Virus record (IMG/VR): IMGVR_UViG_3300000230_000018 | Location: 1 to 32,875 of that record | Reading direction: 5' to 3' (one strand) | Source of the DNA: a virus | Length of the DNA stretch: 32,875 bases | Part shown: positions 28,082-32,840 of the stretch, in pieces | Numbering within the stretch: position 1 is the first letter of the stretch | Layout of the letters: every line of letters begins with the position of its first letter | Translations under genes and position numbers: made by a program | Notes under the pieces: model-generated | Databases searched by the model: none | What the model saw: the letters and a program-made list of their open reading frames with translations, nothing else | Told to the model about the DNA's origin: nothing

Positions 28082-29064
28082 TAGTATATGCTATTAAATA
28101 AATCGGGCGTAGTATTTAGTAACTTAGTTTTATTATTATGTTCAAACATATAATTTACCTCTCTTTGCATATTCTCTATTTTAACAAAGTTAATTACGTG
28201 TTTATCTACCAAATTCATATTATTACGTGCAATAGCATCTTCTAAACTATATCGTTCATGTCGTATATGAATAATCATTCTTCCACAACATTTAAACTTA
28301 CGAAGTTCAATCATTCTTTGATAAGTATTTAATTGTAATCCGTATGTATAATAATTTGCATTTGGTAAGTGAGCCAGAGGTGCTAATAATTTTTCATCAC
28401 TAGCAATAAATTTATCTAATAATACGTTACGTTGATTATCTTTATCAAAGTAACCAGCACGTTTAATAATAGGAACTTTATTAGTTTTCCAATCTAAAAC
28501 ATAAAATTCTCTAGTTTCTAAATTAATAGGAATAATATCTCCTAGACCTGATACTTTAAACTCAAAATCAAATAATCCAATTTCAACATATATTGAAAAT
28601 CCTTTACCTATTAATAATACTAGTAATTCATGTACTTCTGGATATTCAGTATATATTTCAGACTCTCTTAATTTTTCAATAGAAACTCTACCATAATTTG
28701 GATTATCTAAAATATCATCTATTGTAAATAAACTTGTACCTTTACTTGTTTTAATTTGTGGTGGCTTTTCAACAAACATAGAAAGATTAATATTATCTTC
28801 TAATTTATCATGATGAAAATTACCAGTACGACAGCCATCTTCTGCATCTGTTTTCCACATCTTTTTAATTTGCCAATCTTGCATACCTTTATATTTTTCA
28901 TATTTAGGATGATTTGGATTAGCACCTATACGAGCGCAAGCTCTTGCTAAATCGTCAGTTTTAAATTCAGGAACATATTTATGAATCAGTGTAGTAGTTG
29001 ATATATAATCAAATCCTAAATCATCAACATATTTATGTGGAATTGGGTCAAAATATAATTTCAT
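28081..29064 (-). CDS. PD-(D/E)XK superfamily nuclease (RecB/Cas4-like), 327 aa (start corrected)
   Basis: ATG at 29064 overlaps the upstream stop as ATGA and is preferred over the ATG at 29076. With that start, the RecB/Cas4-type motif G-x-x-x-H-x-x-x-E is seen in GNFHHDKLE (residues 81-89). The catalytic core follows: FKVSGLGDII (Asp176) and FYVLDWKTN (Asp191, Lys193), and then GLQLNTYQRMIE, the Q-x-x-x-Y helix of the family. The domain order H-E, D, D-x-K, Q-x-x-x-Y is complete, so the enzyme looks active. CrAss-like phages carry a PD-(D/E)XK nuclease in their structural block. The role here (genome processing, recombination or host DNA breakdown) cannot be decided. Confidence 0.8.
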   Translation of the reverse strand: MKLYFDPIPHKYVDDLGFDYISTTTLIHKYVPEFKTDDLARACARIGANPNHPKYEKYKGMQDWQIKKMWKTDAEDGCRTGNFHHDKLEDNINLSMFVEKPPQIKTSKGTSLFTIDDILDNPNYGRVSIEKLRESEIYTEYPEVHELLVLLIGKGFSIYVEIGLFDFEFKVSGLGDIIPINLETREFYVLDWKTNKVPIIKRAGYFDKDNQRNVLLDKFIASDEKLLAPLAHLPNANYYTYGLQLNTYQRMIELRKFKCCGRMIIHIRHERYSLEDAIARNNMNLVDKHVINFVKIENMQREVNYMFEHNNKTKLLNTTPDLFNSIY

Positions 29065-29306
29065 AATGCTATACAATTACTAAGTACTTCTTTTATTTGA
29101 ATATTAGCTTTATCACAATTATAAACAACTTTATCATTTATAGTTGCAATATATCTAGCGAAATTACATTTAGTACAAAACCCTTCAATATGTTCTTTCT
29201 GTTTTCCTATTACATTCATTGTAGTATTACAAGTAGGACAATATTTAGTTCCGCAAGTATTACATTCAACAACTTTACTACATTTAGGACATTTAAACTT
29301 ACTCAT
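29061..29306 (-). CDS. Zinc-ribbon protein, 81 aa
   Basis: Three Cys pairs near the N-terminus (CPKC, then CNTC and CPTC in VVECNTCGTKYCPTC) and a fourth pair (FCTKCNF, about residue 45) make two likely zinc-ribbon modules in a row. The C-terminal part has one further Cys in YNCDKAN and a Cys at the end. There is no membrane segment. It overlaps the IHF-like gene by 8 bases and the nuclease gene by 4. Small zinc ribbons of this type often bind nucleic acid or act as transcription regulators. With a nuclease and an HU-like protein as neighbours, a DNA- or RNA-binding role is plausible but inferred. Confidence 0.6.
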   Translation of the reverse strand: MSKFKCPKCSKVVECNTCGTKYCPTCNTTMNVIGKQKEHIEGFCTKCNFARYIATINDKVVYNCDKANIQIKEVLSNCIAL

Positions 29307-29664
29307 TTGGAATATATCTTTTACGTAAAATAGTTACTTTTTTAAGACGTTCTGAAATCATTTGTTTTATTGTAGCATTATCAAGAAATTTCATTTTACG
29401 TCTAATTTCACGAATATAGTTAGAAGTCTTTTCTACTTTAAAACAAACAATTCCAGGTATCGTCATACTATATCCACTTCGCATACCAAATATAATAGCT
29501 TTAATTGTTAGCTGTGTCATATTCCATAATATCTTTAGTTTCTCATCATCTGTATAATGTTGCATAAATCTTCTAAATGCTTTATCATTCTCTTCTATTG
29601 GAATACGACTTAATTGTTGAACAGCTAATTTCATTGCATTGTTGGTGTGGTAATTACGTTCCAT
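29299..29664 (-). CDS. HU/IHF-like DNA-binding protein (divergent), 121 aa
   Basis: Residues about 50-78 read as a helix, TQLTIKAIIFGMRSGYS, followed by MTIPGIVCFKVEK. This resembles the HU/IHF signature in which a helix and a G-x-x-V-x-L/I-P-G-F/I-G-T-F-x-V strand lead to the DNA-binding arm. The C-terminal part is strongly basic (REIRRKMKF, RLKKVTILRKRY), so nucleic-acid binding is likely. CrAss-like phages have conserved IHF-subunit-like genes of this kind. It starts directly after the stop of the 156-aa gene, second in the leftward block. Proposed role: architecture at DNA packaging or replication, or, as may be the case for similar proteins in this block, a structural component. Confidence 0.6.
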   Translation of the reverse strand: MERNYHTNNAMKLAVQQLSRIPIEENDKAFRRFMQHYTDDEKLKILWNMTQLTIKAIIFGMRSGYSMTIPGIVCFKVEKTSNYIREIRRKMKFLDNATIKQMISERLKKVTILRKRYIPNE

Positions 29665-30135
29665 TTAATTAATATCAAGATTAGTAACTTTATGTAGATC
29701 ATAAACTGTAACTCCTTCTAACTTAACTTTACCATCTTTAATTATTCCCATATAATTATAATAAGGTATTAAAAATGTCTCTTCTATTAAAATAGGACTT
29801 GTTATAGTAGATTGTTTATTATAGCTCATTCCTTTTAGTTTAGCAAATTTACTTTGAGCGCTATAACTTTTAGTTGAATTAGTTGCTACATGTTTAAAGA
29901 TATTACCATTTTCTAAAACTACAATACCTTTTAATAGATTCCCATCAGTATCAAATAAGGCTCTACATTCTTTACCTGCATCTACAACTTCAAGTATCCA
30001 TTCTACTTTAGGAATATCACCTTTATTAAATATTTCAAATTGTGATATTAGACCTCTTCCTTTTGCTACAATTATAGCTTCACTTGGAACTATAATAGTT
30101 TCTTCCTCGTTTGATGTGTTTAAATTAATTTCCAT
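29665..30135 (-). CDS. First gene of the leftward block, unknown protein, 156 aa
   Basis: A soluble 156-residue protein. It is acidic at the N-terminus (MEINLNTSNEEETIIVPSEA) and beta-rich afterwards (AIIVAKGRGLISQFEIFNKG; ILEVVDAGKECRALFDTDG). It has no recognised motif, signal peptide or membrane span. It lies about 45-50 bases downstream of the Bacteroidota-type promoter at 30184-30214, so it is the first gene of the leftward transcript. The next gene begins with its ATG immediately after this stop. Position suggests a gene whose product is needed together with the HU-like, zinc-ribbon and nuclease proteins. Function unknown. Confidence 0.6.
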   Translation of the reverse strand: MEINLNTSNEEETIIVPSEAIIVAKGRGLISQFEIFNKGDIPKVEWILEVVDAGKECRALFDTDGNLLKGIVVLENGNIFKHVATNSTKSYSAQSKFAKLKGMSYNKQSTITSPILIEETFLIPYYNYMGIIKDGKVKLEGVTVYDLHKVTNLDIN

Positions 30136-30183
30136 AACTTTAATTTTTTGGTTATAACTATGTTTGTTTGATTATCATCTTTA

Positions 30184-30214
30184 CAAAGATACATATATAT
30201 AATGTATAAATCAA
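30184..30214 (-). promoter_or_regulatory. Bacteroidota-type promoter of the leftward block
   Basis: Reading the minus strand, TTG at 30214-30212 is followed by exactly 20 nt and then TATCTTTG at 30191-30184. This matches the Bacteroidota primary-sigma consensus (-33 TTTG, about 19-21 nt, -7 TAnnTTTG). The expected start is near 30178, giving a leader of about 45 nt before the 156-aa gene. This would place late genes under host RNA polymerase, unless a phage polymerase also recognises a site here. Confidence 0.65.
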
Positions 30215-30412
30215 TACAAACTAGTAATATATTTACTTCTTAACATTTTTTAACAAGCGTCTATGTTAAGTAGAGCCGATTATTTAATTTCTGAAATATC
30301 ATTAACAATTTTTTAAGATTCTCAAAATTGTAAAACTAGTTAAATTCTTGTTACAAATATAGCAACATTGTTATCTTCTGTTAAAAAATTAGGTTTTTCC
30401 TCTTGACAAGAT

Positions 30413-30420
30413 TATCTTTG
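30413..30420 (+). promoter_or_regulatory. Isolated TATCTTTG box, rightward orientation
   Basis: TATCTTTG matches the -7 element of the Bacteroidota consensus on the plus strand. The region 19-21 nt upstream lacks a clear TTG, so the -33 element is poor. It would drive transcription rightward into the AT-rich repeat zone. Low confidence; it is listed because it is the same -7 sequence as the leftward promoter. Confidence 0.25.
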
Positions 30421-30476
30421 TATCAGCATCATATAAATACAATAAATACAATTTATAATATAAAGGTCATAACTAT

Positions 30477-30492
30477 ATACTTTCAAAAGTAT
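30477..30492. repeat. Perfect inverted repeat, 7-bp arms
   Basis: ATACTTT and AAAGTAT are separated by two bases (ATACTTTCAAAAGTAT). This is a possible operator. It is near the two later copies of CTATTGAAAGTATTATATAT, which share the AAAGTAT half. Confidence 0.4.
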
Positions 30493-30501
30493 GCAAAGAC
30501 T

Positions 30502-30522
30502 AATACTTGCTTCGCAAGTATT
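30502..30522. repeat. Perfect hairpin AATACTTGC/GCAAGTATT
   Basis: Nine perfect base pairs around a 3-nt loop (TTC). It is not followed by a T-tract on the plus strand (TAAAAAATC follows) and is preceded by T's on the minus strand's far side, so it is not a normal terminator. It may be a cruciform or operator site. Confidence 0.45.
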
Positions 30523-30544
30523 TAAAAAATCTTAACAAAATTTC

Positions 30545-30587
30545 AAAAAATCTTAACAGATTTTACAAAATTTTGTTAAGATTTTTT
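30545..30587. terminator. Long A/T stem-loop, possible bidirectional terminator
   Basis: AAAAAATCTTAACA pairs with TGTTAAGATTTTTT over 14 perfect pairs around a 15-nt loop, with a run of T's completing the plus-strand side and a run of T's on the minus-strand side. It contains two of the TTAACA motifs, so it may be an origin element and not a terminator. The G/C-poor stem makes termination uncertain. Confidence 0.4.
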
Positions 30588-30681
30588 TTATTTTAATTAA
30601 CTTTGTTAAAATTTTGATAAAATCTTACAGATTTCACAAAATTTTAACAAAAATATTTTTAAAATTTTAACAATTTTTTAA

Positions 30682-30750
30682 ACTATTGAAAGTATTATAT
30701 ATTTTATTATATATTTTATTATAGGTTTTACTATTGAAAGTATTATATAT
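30682..30750. repeat. Two exact 21-nt direct repeats (30682-30702 and 30730-30750)
   Basis: Both copies read ACTATTGAAAG followed by TATTATATAT and are spaced 48 bases start to start. A shorter, degenerate third copy with ATTGAAACTATATG begins near 30767. Exact repetition over 21 bases in one direction indicates a protein-binding or promoter element, not chance AT-richness. Confidence 0.6.
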
Positions 30751-30840
30751 AATTCTATTGATATTACTATTATTGAAACTATATGTTTTAGTTGAGGTTC
30801 TACTGATATTAATTATAACTTTGCTATTAATTGTAGATGC

Positions 30841-30856
30841 CCCCTATCGGGAGAAT
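30841..30856. repeat. Hairpin element CCCCTATCGGGAGAAT, copy 2
   Basis: Exactly the same 16 bases as 22198-22213. The inner inverted repeat is CCC-TATC-GGG. It lies in otherwise extremely AT-rich DNA and begins no gene. The related sequences at 31517-31533 and 31827-31843 have the same design (a small G/C stem followed by A/GGAAT or AAAAT). Confidence 0.7.
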
Positions 30857-31184
30857 GATATAAAATGTATTCTATAGTTTAAATAGATGGTATAATTGAA
30901 ATAAAATATATTAAATATATTAAAGTTTGAGATATTAATTTTAATTGATCTTTTATTGATGATTGTTTTATTATCTTTGTGTTTAGAATTACTACTTCTA
31001 ATTATATAAATATATTGTTTATTAATCTACTTATATTAATGTTATTATCTTTATATTAGAATAGTATTTCAGTGTTAGTTTATTTGTGGTTTAAATATTA
31101 GAATTTATATTGTAGTTTATATTAATTGTTAGGTATTATTTTCTATTAACTGTTTAAGTGTAATTACTTGCGATATGGGAGTGA

Positions 31185-31216
31185 TATGTTAGTATTAATT
31201 AATGTGTGGTTATATA
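31185..31216 (+). promoter_or_regulatory. Promoter-like 32-nt repeat, copy A
   Basis: TATGTTAGTATTAATT followed by AATGTGTGGTTATATA. It matches copy B (31372-31403) at 28 of 32 bases, and a shortened copy with GTTAGT followed by TTATTTGTGGT is seen at 31074-31097. Each copy points in the same direction. Conserved blocks are GTTAGTAT and GTGGT.ATATA. It does not match the host TAnnTTTG consensus, so a phage RNA polymerase promoter or activator site is possible. Confidence 0.5.
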
Positions 31217-31371
31217 ATTTTTATAAGATAATAGAATTAATTATAATGATTGTGTAATAGTATAGTGGTAATTTATTAATAGTATAACTAGTATAATATC
31301 TGGTGTTTAATGGTTTCTTAATATTAAATATAATTAAAGGGTTAAATGTAATTGTTTGGCATCTTGTATAG

Positions 31372-31403
31372 TATGTTAGTATCAATTTATTTGTGGTCAT
31401 ATA
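31372..31403 (+). promoter_or_regulatory. Promoter-like 32-nt repeat, copy B, directly before the candidate RNA
   Basis: TATGTTAGTATCAATT followed by TATTTGTGGTCATATA. It ends 8 bases before the G/C-rich block at 31412 that opens the candidate RNA, so the RNA could start at about 31404-31412. Copies in front of non-coding stretches, in the same orientation, fit a promoter more than a protein-coding remnant. Confidence 0.5.
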
Positions 31404-31514
31404 GCATTCAAGGCGGGGGCACTTCATCATTTTTCCTACCCCGTCACTTCTCTATTAGAGCTATCTGAATAAACATCATCTACGAAATTACAGATATTTA
31501 TATTTTTCAACACT

Positions 31515-31550
31515 AATCCTCTTCGAGGAAAATTCAATATTCTATTAGTA
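31515..31550 (+). repeat. 36-nt hairpin repeat, copy 1 (inside the candidate RNA)
   Basis: It matches 31825-31860 at 32 of 36 bases. It starts AATCCTC and includes a TCCTC/GAGGA stem with a 3-nt loop, then AATATTCTATTA. The loop changes (TTC versus TAC) while the stem is kept. Here it also sits between the ACTAAT and ATTAGT arms. Confidence 0.6.
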
Positions 31551-31663
31551 TTTGGTAGGAATGCAAATGATGAAAAGCTAATAGAAGCAAGTTTTAATGT
31601 CGAAACTCGTTATTGAAAGGTTTAATATATTCTGCCTACCATATCCCCTATACTGGGTCTTCT

Positions 31664-31693
31664 AACCAATGGCAATAATGTCATTGGTTTTTT
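31664..31693 (+). terminator. Intrinsic terminator ending the candidate RNA
   Basis: AACCAATG pairs with CATTGGTT (31664-31671 and 31682-31689) around a 10-nt loop, followed by TTTTTTATT. No gene lies upstream on the plus strand, so the transcript it ends is non-coding. Its T-tract and following bases (31688-31703, TTTTTTATTAGCTTCA) are identical to those after the 164-aa gene terminator. Confidence 0.75.
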
Positions 31694-31761
31694 ATTAGCT
31701 TCACCATAGTTTTATTAATACTATTAATACACAATATTTAGTTACAATACTCGCAGTTATA

Positions 31762-31815
31762 CAATCTTAAAAGATAGTATGATTAGGCTTCAATCTTAAA
31801 AGATAGTATGATTAG
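31762..31815 (+). repeat. Tandem 25-nt repeat upstream of the rightward genes, operator candidate
   Basis: Two exact copies (31762-31786 and 31791-31815) spaced by GCTT. Each contains the palindrome ATCTTAAAAGAT followed by AGTATGATTAG. The tandem symmetric sites 84-137 bases before the 79-aa start suggest a repressor or activator binding array. The 4-base spacer rules out a CRISPR. Confidence 0.65.
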
Positions 31816-31824
31816 AATTATATA

Positions 31825-31860
31825 AATCCTCTACGAGGAGAATCCAATATTCTATTACTA
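31825..31860 (+). repeat. 36-nt hairpin repeat, copy 2 (leader of the 79-aa gene)
   Basis: It has the hairpin TCCTC-TAC-GAGGA followed by GAATCCAATATTCTATTA. The copy ends 38 bases before the ATG of the 79-aa gene. Its TCCTCTACGAGGAGAAT core matches TCCCCTATCGGGAGAAT at 22197-22213 in 13 of 17 positions, so the two element families are probably related. Confidence 0.6.
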
Positions 31861-31898
31861 AATGAATTAGCAATTATTAACTTTAAAATTATATTATT

Positions 31899-32138
31899 AT
31901 GAATCAAGACACCTTCAAATTAGTTATCCTACTAATAACAACACTGATTGTTATTTCAGTTGTGTTATTTTTTATGTTTACTTCTATTTTAGAAGCATTT
32001 ACTAATTATCGCAATCGTTGTACACATTCTAATCGTTACTTTGATGGTGATACTATGACAATACGTTGTAGTGAATGTAATGAAGTAATTGTATCAATTG
32101 TAGATACAATGTCACTTGAAGAATTTATTAATCAATAA
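31899..32138 (+). CDS. Small membrane-anchored zinc-binding protein, 79 aa
   Basis: One N-terminal transmembrane span (LVILLITTLIVISVVLFFMF, about residues 8-27) is followed by a soluble part with CTH (about residue 42) and CSEC (about residues 57-60), in RCTHSNRYFDGDT and IRCSECNEVI. This is a C-x-H ... C-x-x-C pattern as in small zinc fingers. A C-terminal acidic end follows (TMSLEEFINQ). It is the first rightward gene after the divergence zone and ends 5 bases before a terminator hairpin. There is no Shine-Dalgarno sequence in front of the ATG, as usual in Bacteroidota. A membrane-tethered zinc module could be a host-interacting or early regulatory protein; the function is unknown. Confidence 0.65.
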   Translation: MNQDTFKLVILLITTLIVISVVLFFMFTSILEAFTNYRNRCTHSNRYFDGDTMTIRCSECNEVIVSIVDTMSLEEFINQ

Positions 32139-32142
32139 CATT

Positions 32143-32178
32143 AACAGTAGTATCAATTGGTACTACTGTTTCTTTATC
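32143..32178 (+). terminator. Terminator after the 79-aa gene
   Basis: AACAGTAGTA and TACTACTGTT form 10 perfect pairs around an 8-nt loop, followed by TCTTTATC. The stem starts 5 bases after the stop codon at 32138. The interrupted T-tract makes it weaker than the other terminators. Confidence 0.65.
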
Positions 32179-32189
32179 AATCATTGCCC

Positions 32190-32222
32190 TTTGGGCATAA
32201 CTCACTAATCTATTAATCTTTG
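32190..32222 (+). promoter_or_regulatory. Candidate Bacteroidota-type promoter of the 164-aa gene
   Basis: TTTG at 32190-32193 is followed by 21 nt and AATCTTTG at 32215-32222. It deviates from TAnnTTTG only at the first base; TAATCTTTG is an off-by-one version. The predicted start near 32229 leaves a leader of about 80 nt containing the structure at 32239-32300. Confidence 0.4.
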
Positions 32223-32238
32223 GCACGTGTTGTGTCAC

Positions 32239-32300
32239 TCTAGTTATTGCAGAACTAGATATAACTGTTCGATTTGGAGAGACTGCAACTCTTCGTGGAG
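32239..32300 (+). promoter_or_regulatory. Leader with possible pseudoknot and a GGAGG ribosome-binding site
   Basis: A hairpin TCTAGTT/AACTAGA (32239-32245 and 32253-32259) has the loop ATTGCAG. Its TTGCAG (32247-32252) is fully complementary to CTGCAA at 32283-32288, which would form a pseudoknot about 10 bases before GGAGG (32297-32301). That ribosome-binding site is 7-8 bases before the ATG at 32309. A strong Shine-Dalgarno sequence is rare in this window. The layout suggests translational control of the 164-aa gene, as known for the T4 gene 32 leader; this comparison is an inference. Confidence 0.5.
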
Positions 32301-32308
32301 GATTCATT

Positions 32309-32803
32309 ATGAGTTTCAAGAATTTTAAAAAAGTAGAAGCTACTAACTTTCAAAGTGGCAGAGTATTAGTTACTGGTATGTATGATAGTAACTTTCCTGT
32401 TAATTATGCAGTTAAAGCCGATGGTTCAAAAAGACGTATGTATGAAGGTGATGCTTTAGAGGCTGACGAACGTTTAGAATCTGTACCTGCAAAGGTTGTA
32501 AGTTTTAAACCAATCGTTGTAGTTGATGGTATTGAAACATTTGAAGAAACTGTTCAAGCAACTATCGAAGTTTCACCTCGTACTTTTGTTAATATGGTTG
32601 AAACACCTGAAGCTGAAGAGTACAAAGGTCAAATGGGTGCAGTTGCAGCAGCTACTTATGTTGACTGTGTTGCTGAACATGCATCAGGTAATTTACAAGT
32701 AGGTGATACTTACAGTAAACTTACTAAACTTGCATTTACTCTTGACAACAAATCAGTACGTTTGGCATTAGGTGCTAAAGCTGGTATGGTTATGCAATTC
32801 TAA
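32309..32803 (+). CDS. Probable highly expressed early protein of unknown function, 164 aa
   Basis: A soluble protein with alternating strands (GRVLVTGMYDSNFPVNYAV, VSFKPIVVVDGIETFEETVQ) and a helical, Ala-rich C-terminal half (QMGAVAAATYVDCVAEHAS, AFTLDNKSVRLALGAKAG). It has slightly higher G/C codon choices than neighbouring genes, a GGAGG ribosome-binding site and a clean terminator at 32811-32840, all fitting strong expression. A beta-rich fold with a structured leader would suit a single-strand-binding or regulatory protein, but there is no acidic C-terminal tail and I do not recognise a family. An in-frame extension upstream to 32201 lacks an ATG and is rejected as the start. Confidence 0.65.
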   Translation: MSFKNFKKVEATNFQSGRVLVTGMYDSNFPVNYAVKADGSKRRMYEGDALEADERLESVPAKVVSFKPIVVVDGIETFEETVQATIEVSPRTFVNMVETPEAEEYKGQMGAVAAATYVDCVAEHASGNLQVGDTYSKLTKLAFTLDNKSVRLALGAKAGMVMQF

Positions 32804-32810
32804 AGTAATT

Positions 32811-32840
32811 AAGCTACATCTTCGGGTGTGGCTTTTTTAT
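32811..32840 (+). terminator. UUCG-type intrinsic terminator after the 164-aa gene
   Basis: AAGCTACATC pairs with GGTGTGGCTT (10 pairs including two G-U) around the stable TTCG tetraloop, followed by TTTTTTATT. It begins 8 bases after the stop codon. The T-tract and following ATTAGCTTCA (32833-32848) are identical to 31688-31703. Confidence 0.85.

Larger units (their letters stand above)
30240..30672. repeat. Cluster of TTAACA/TGTTAA motifs, candidate iterons
   Basis: I count TTAACA or its complement TGTTAA at 30240, 30250, 30264, 30302, 30379, 30532, 30553, 30574, 30604, 30644 and 30667 (first bases). The dense part (30532-30672) has six in 141 bases, four as TTAACA and two as TGTTAA. Several are extended to AATCTTAACA or TGTTAAGATT. 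AT-rich arrays like this often bind a replication initiator. The motif is short and AT-rich, so some copies may be chance. Confidence 0.5.
31404..31693 (+). ncRNA. Candidate structured non-coding RNA, about 290 nt
   Basis: There is no usable open frame here. The RNA would begin after promoter-like copy B and end in an intrinsic terminator (31664-31693). Its main helix pairs 31423-31432 (TTCATCATTT) with 31565-31574 and 31433-31440 (TTCCTACC) with 31554-31561: 18 pairs with one 3-nt bulge, 113 nt apart. Nested inside are hairpins CTCT-ATT-AGAG (31450-31460), TATCTG...CAGATA, and ACTAAT...ATTAGT that encloses TCCTC-TTC-GAGGA (31517-31529). Two alternatives compete: GGCGGGG (31412-31418) can pair with CCCCGTC (31439-31445), and CCTACC (31635-31640) can pair with the GGTAGG strand (31554-31559). 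This suggests a switch-like or multi-domain RNA. Not recognised as a known family. Confidence 0.55.
30136..31898. other. Gene-free divergence zone between leftward and rightward genes
   Basis: No open frame longer than about 17 codons beginning with ATG looks real on the plus strand, and the only longer minus-strand frame (31221-31430) has no support. The zone holds, left to right: the leftward promoter, eleven TTAACA/TGTTAA motifs (30240-30672), a perfect hairpin, two copies of a 21-nt repeat, a shared hairpin element (30841-30856), a repeated promoter-like element, a candidate structured RNA with terminator (31404-31693), a tandem 25-nt repeat, and a 36-nt repeat just before the rightward gene. 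Such extremely AT-rich, repeat-dense DNA at a coding-direction switch is where phage replication origins and divergent promoters are expected. Confidence 0.75.

Noticed and set aside
30502-30530. Hairpin AATACTTGC/GCAAGTATT as a terminator
   Set aside because: On the plus strand it is followed by A's, not T's, and on the minus strand by a mixed sequence. It is kept only as an inverted repeat.
31221-31430. Minus-strand frame of 69 codons in the divergence zone
   Set aside because: Extreme Ile/Tyr/Leu/Asn composition is that of random AT-rich DNA; it overlaps the promoter-like repeat and the start of the candidate RNA, and there is no compact junction.
31404-31660. HDV-like ribozyme starting at GGCGGGG
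   Set aside because: The 7-pair P1-like helix exists, but I find no P3 helix flanking the required loop, nor a matching P2/P4 arrangement downstream.
31762-31815. CRISPR-like repeat pair
   Set aside because: Only two 25-nt copies with a 4-nt spacer and no cas genes; the design is an operator or iteron pair.
32128-32307. Minus-strand frame of 60 codons between the two rightward genes
   Set aside because: It crosses a terminator hairpin, a promoter candidate and the leader of the 164-aa gene, and is oriented against both neighbours. No domain is visible.
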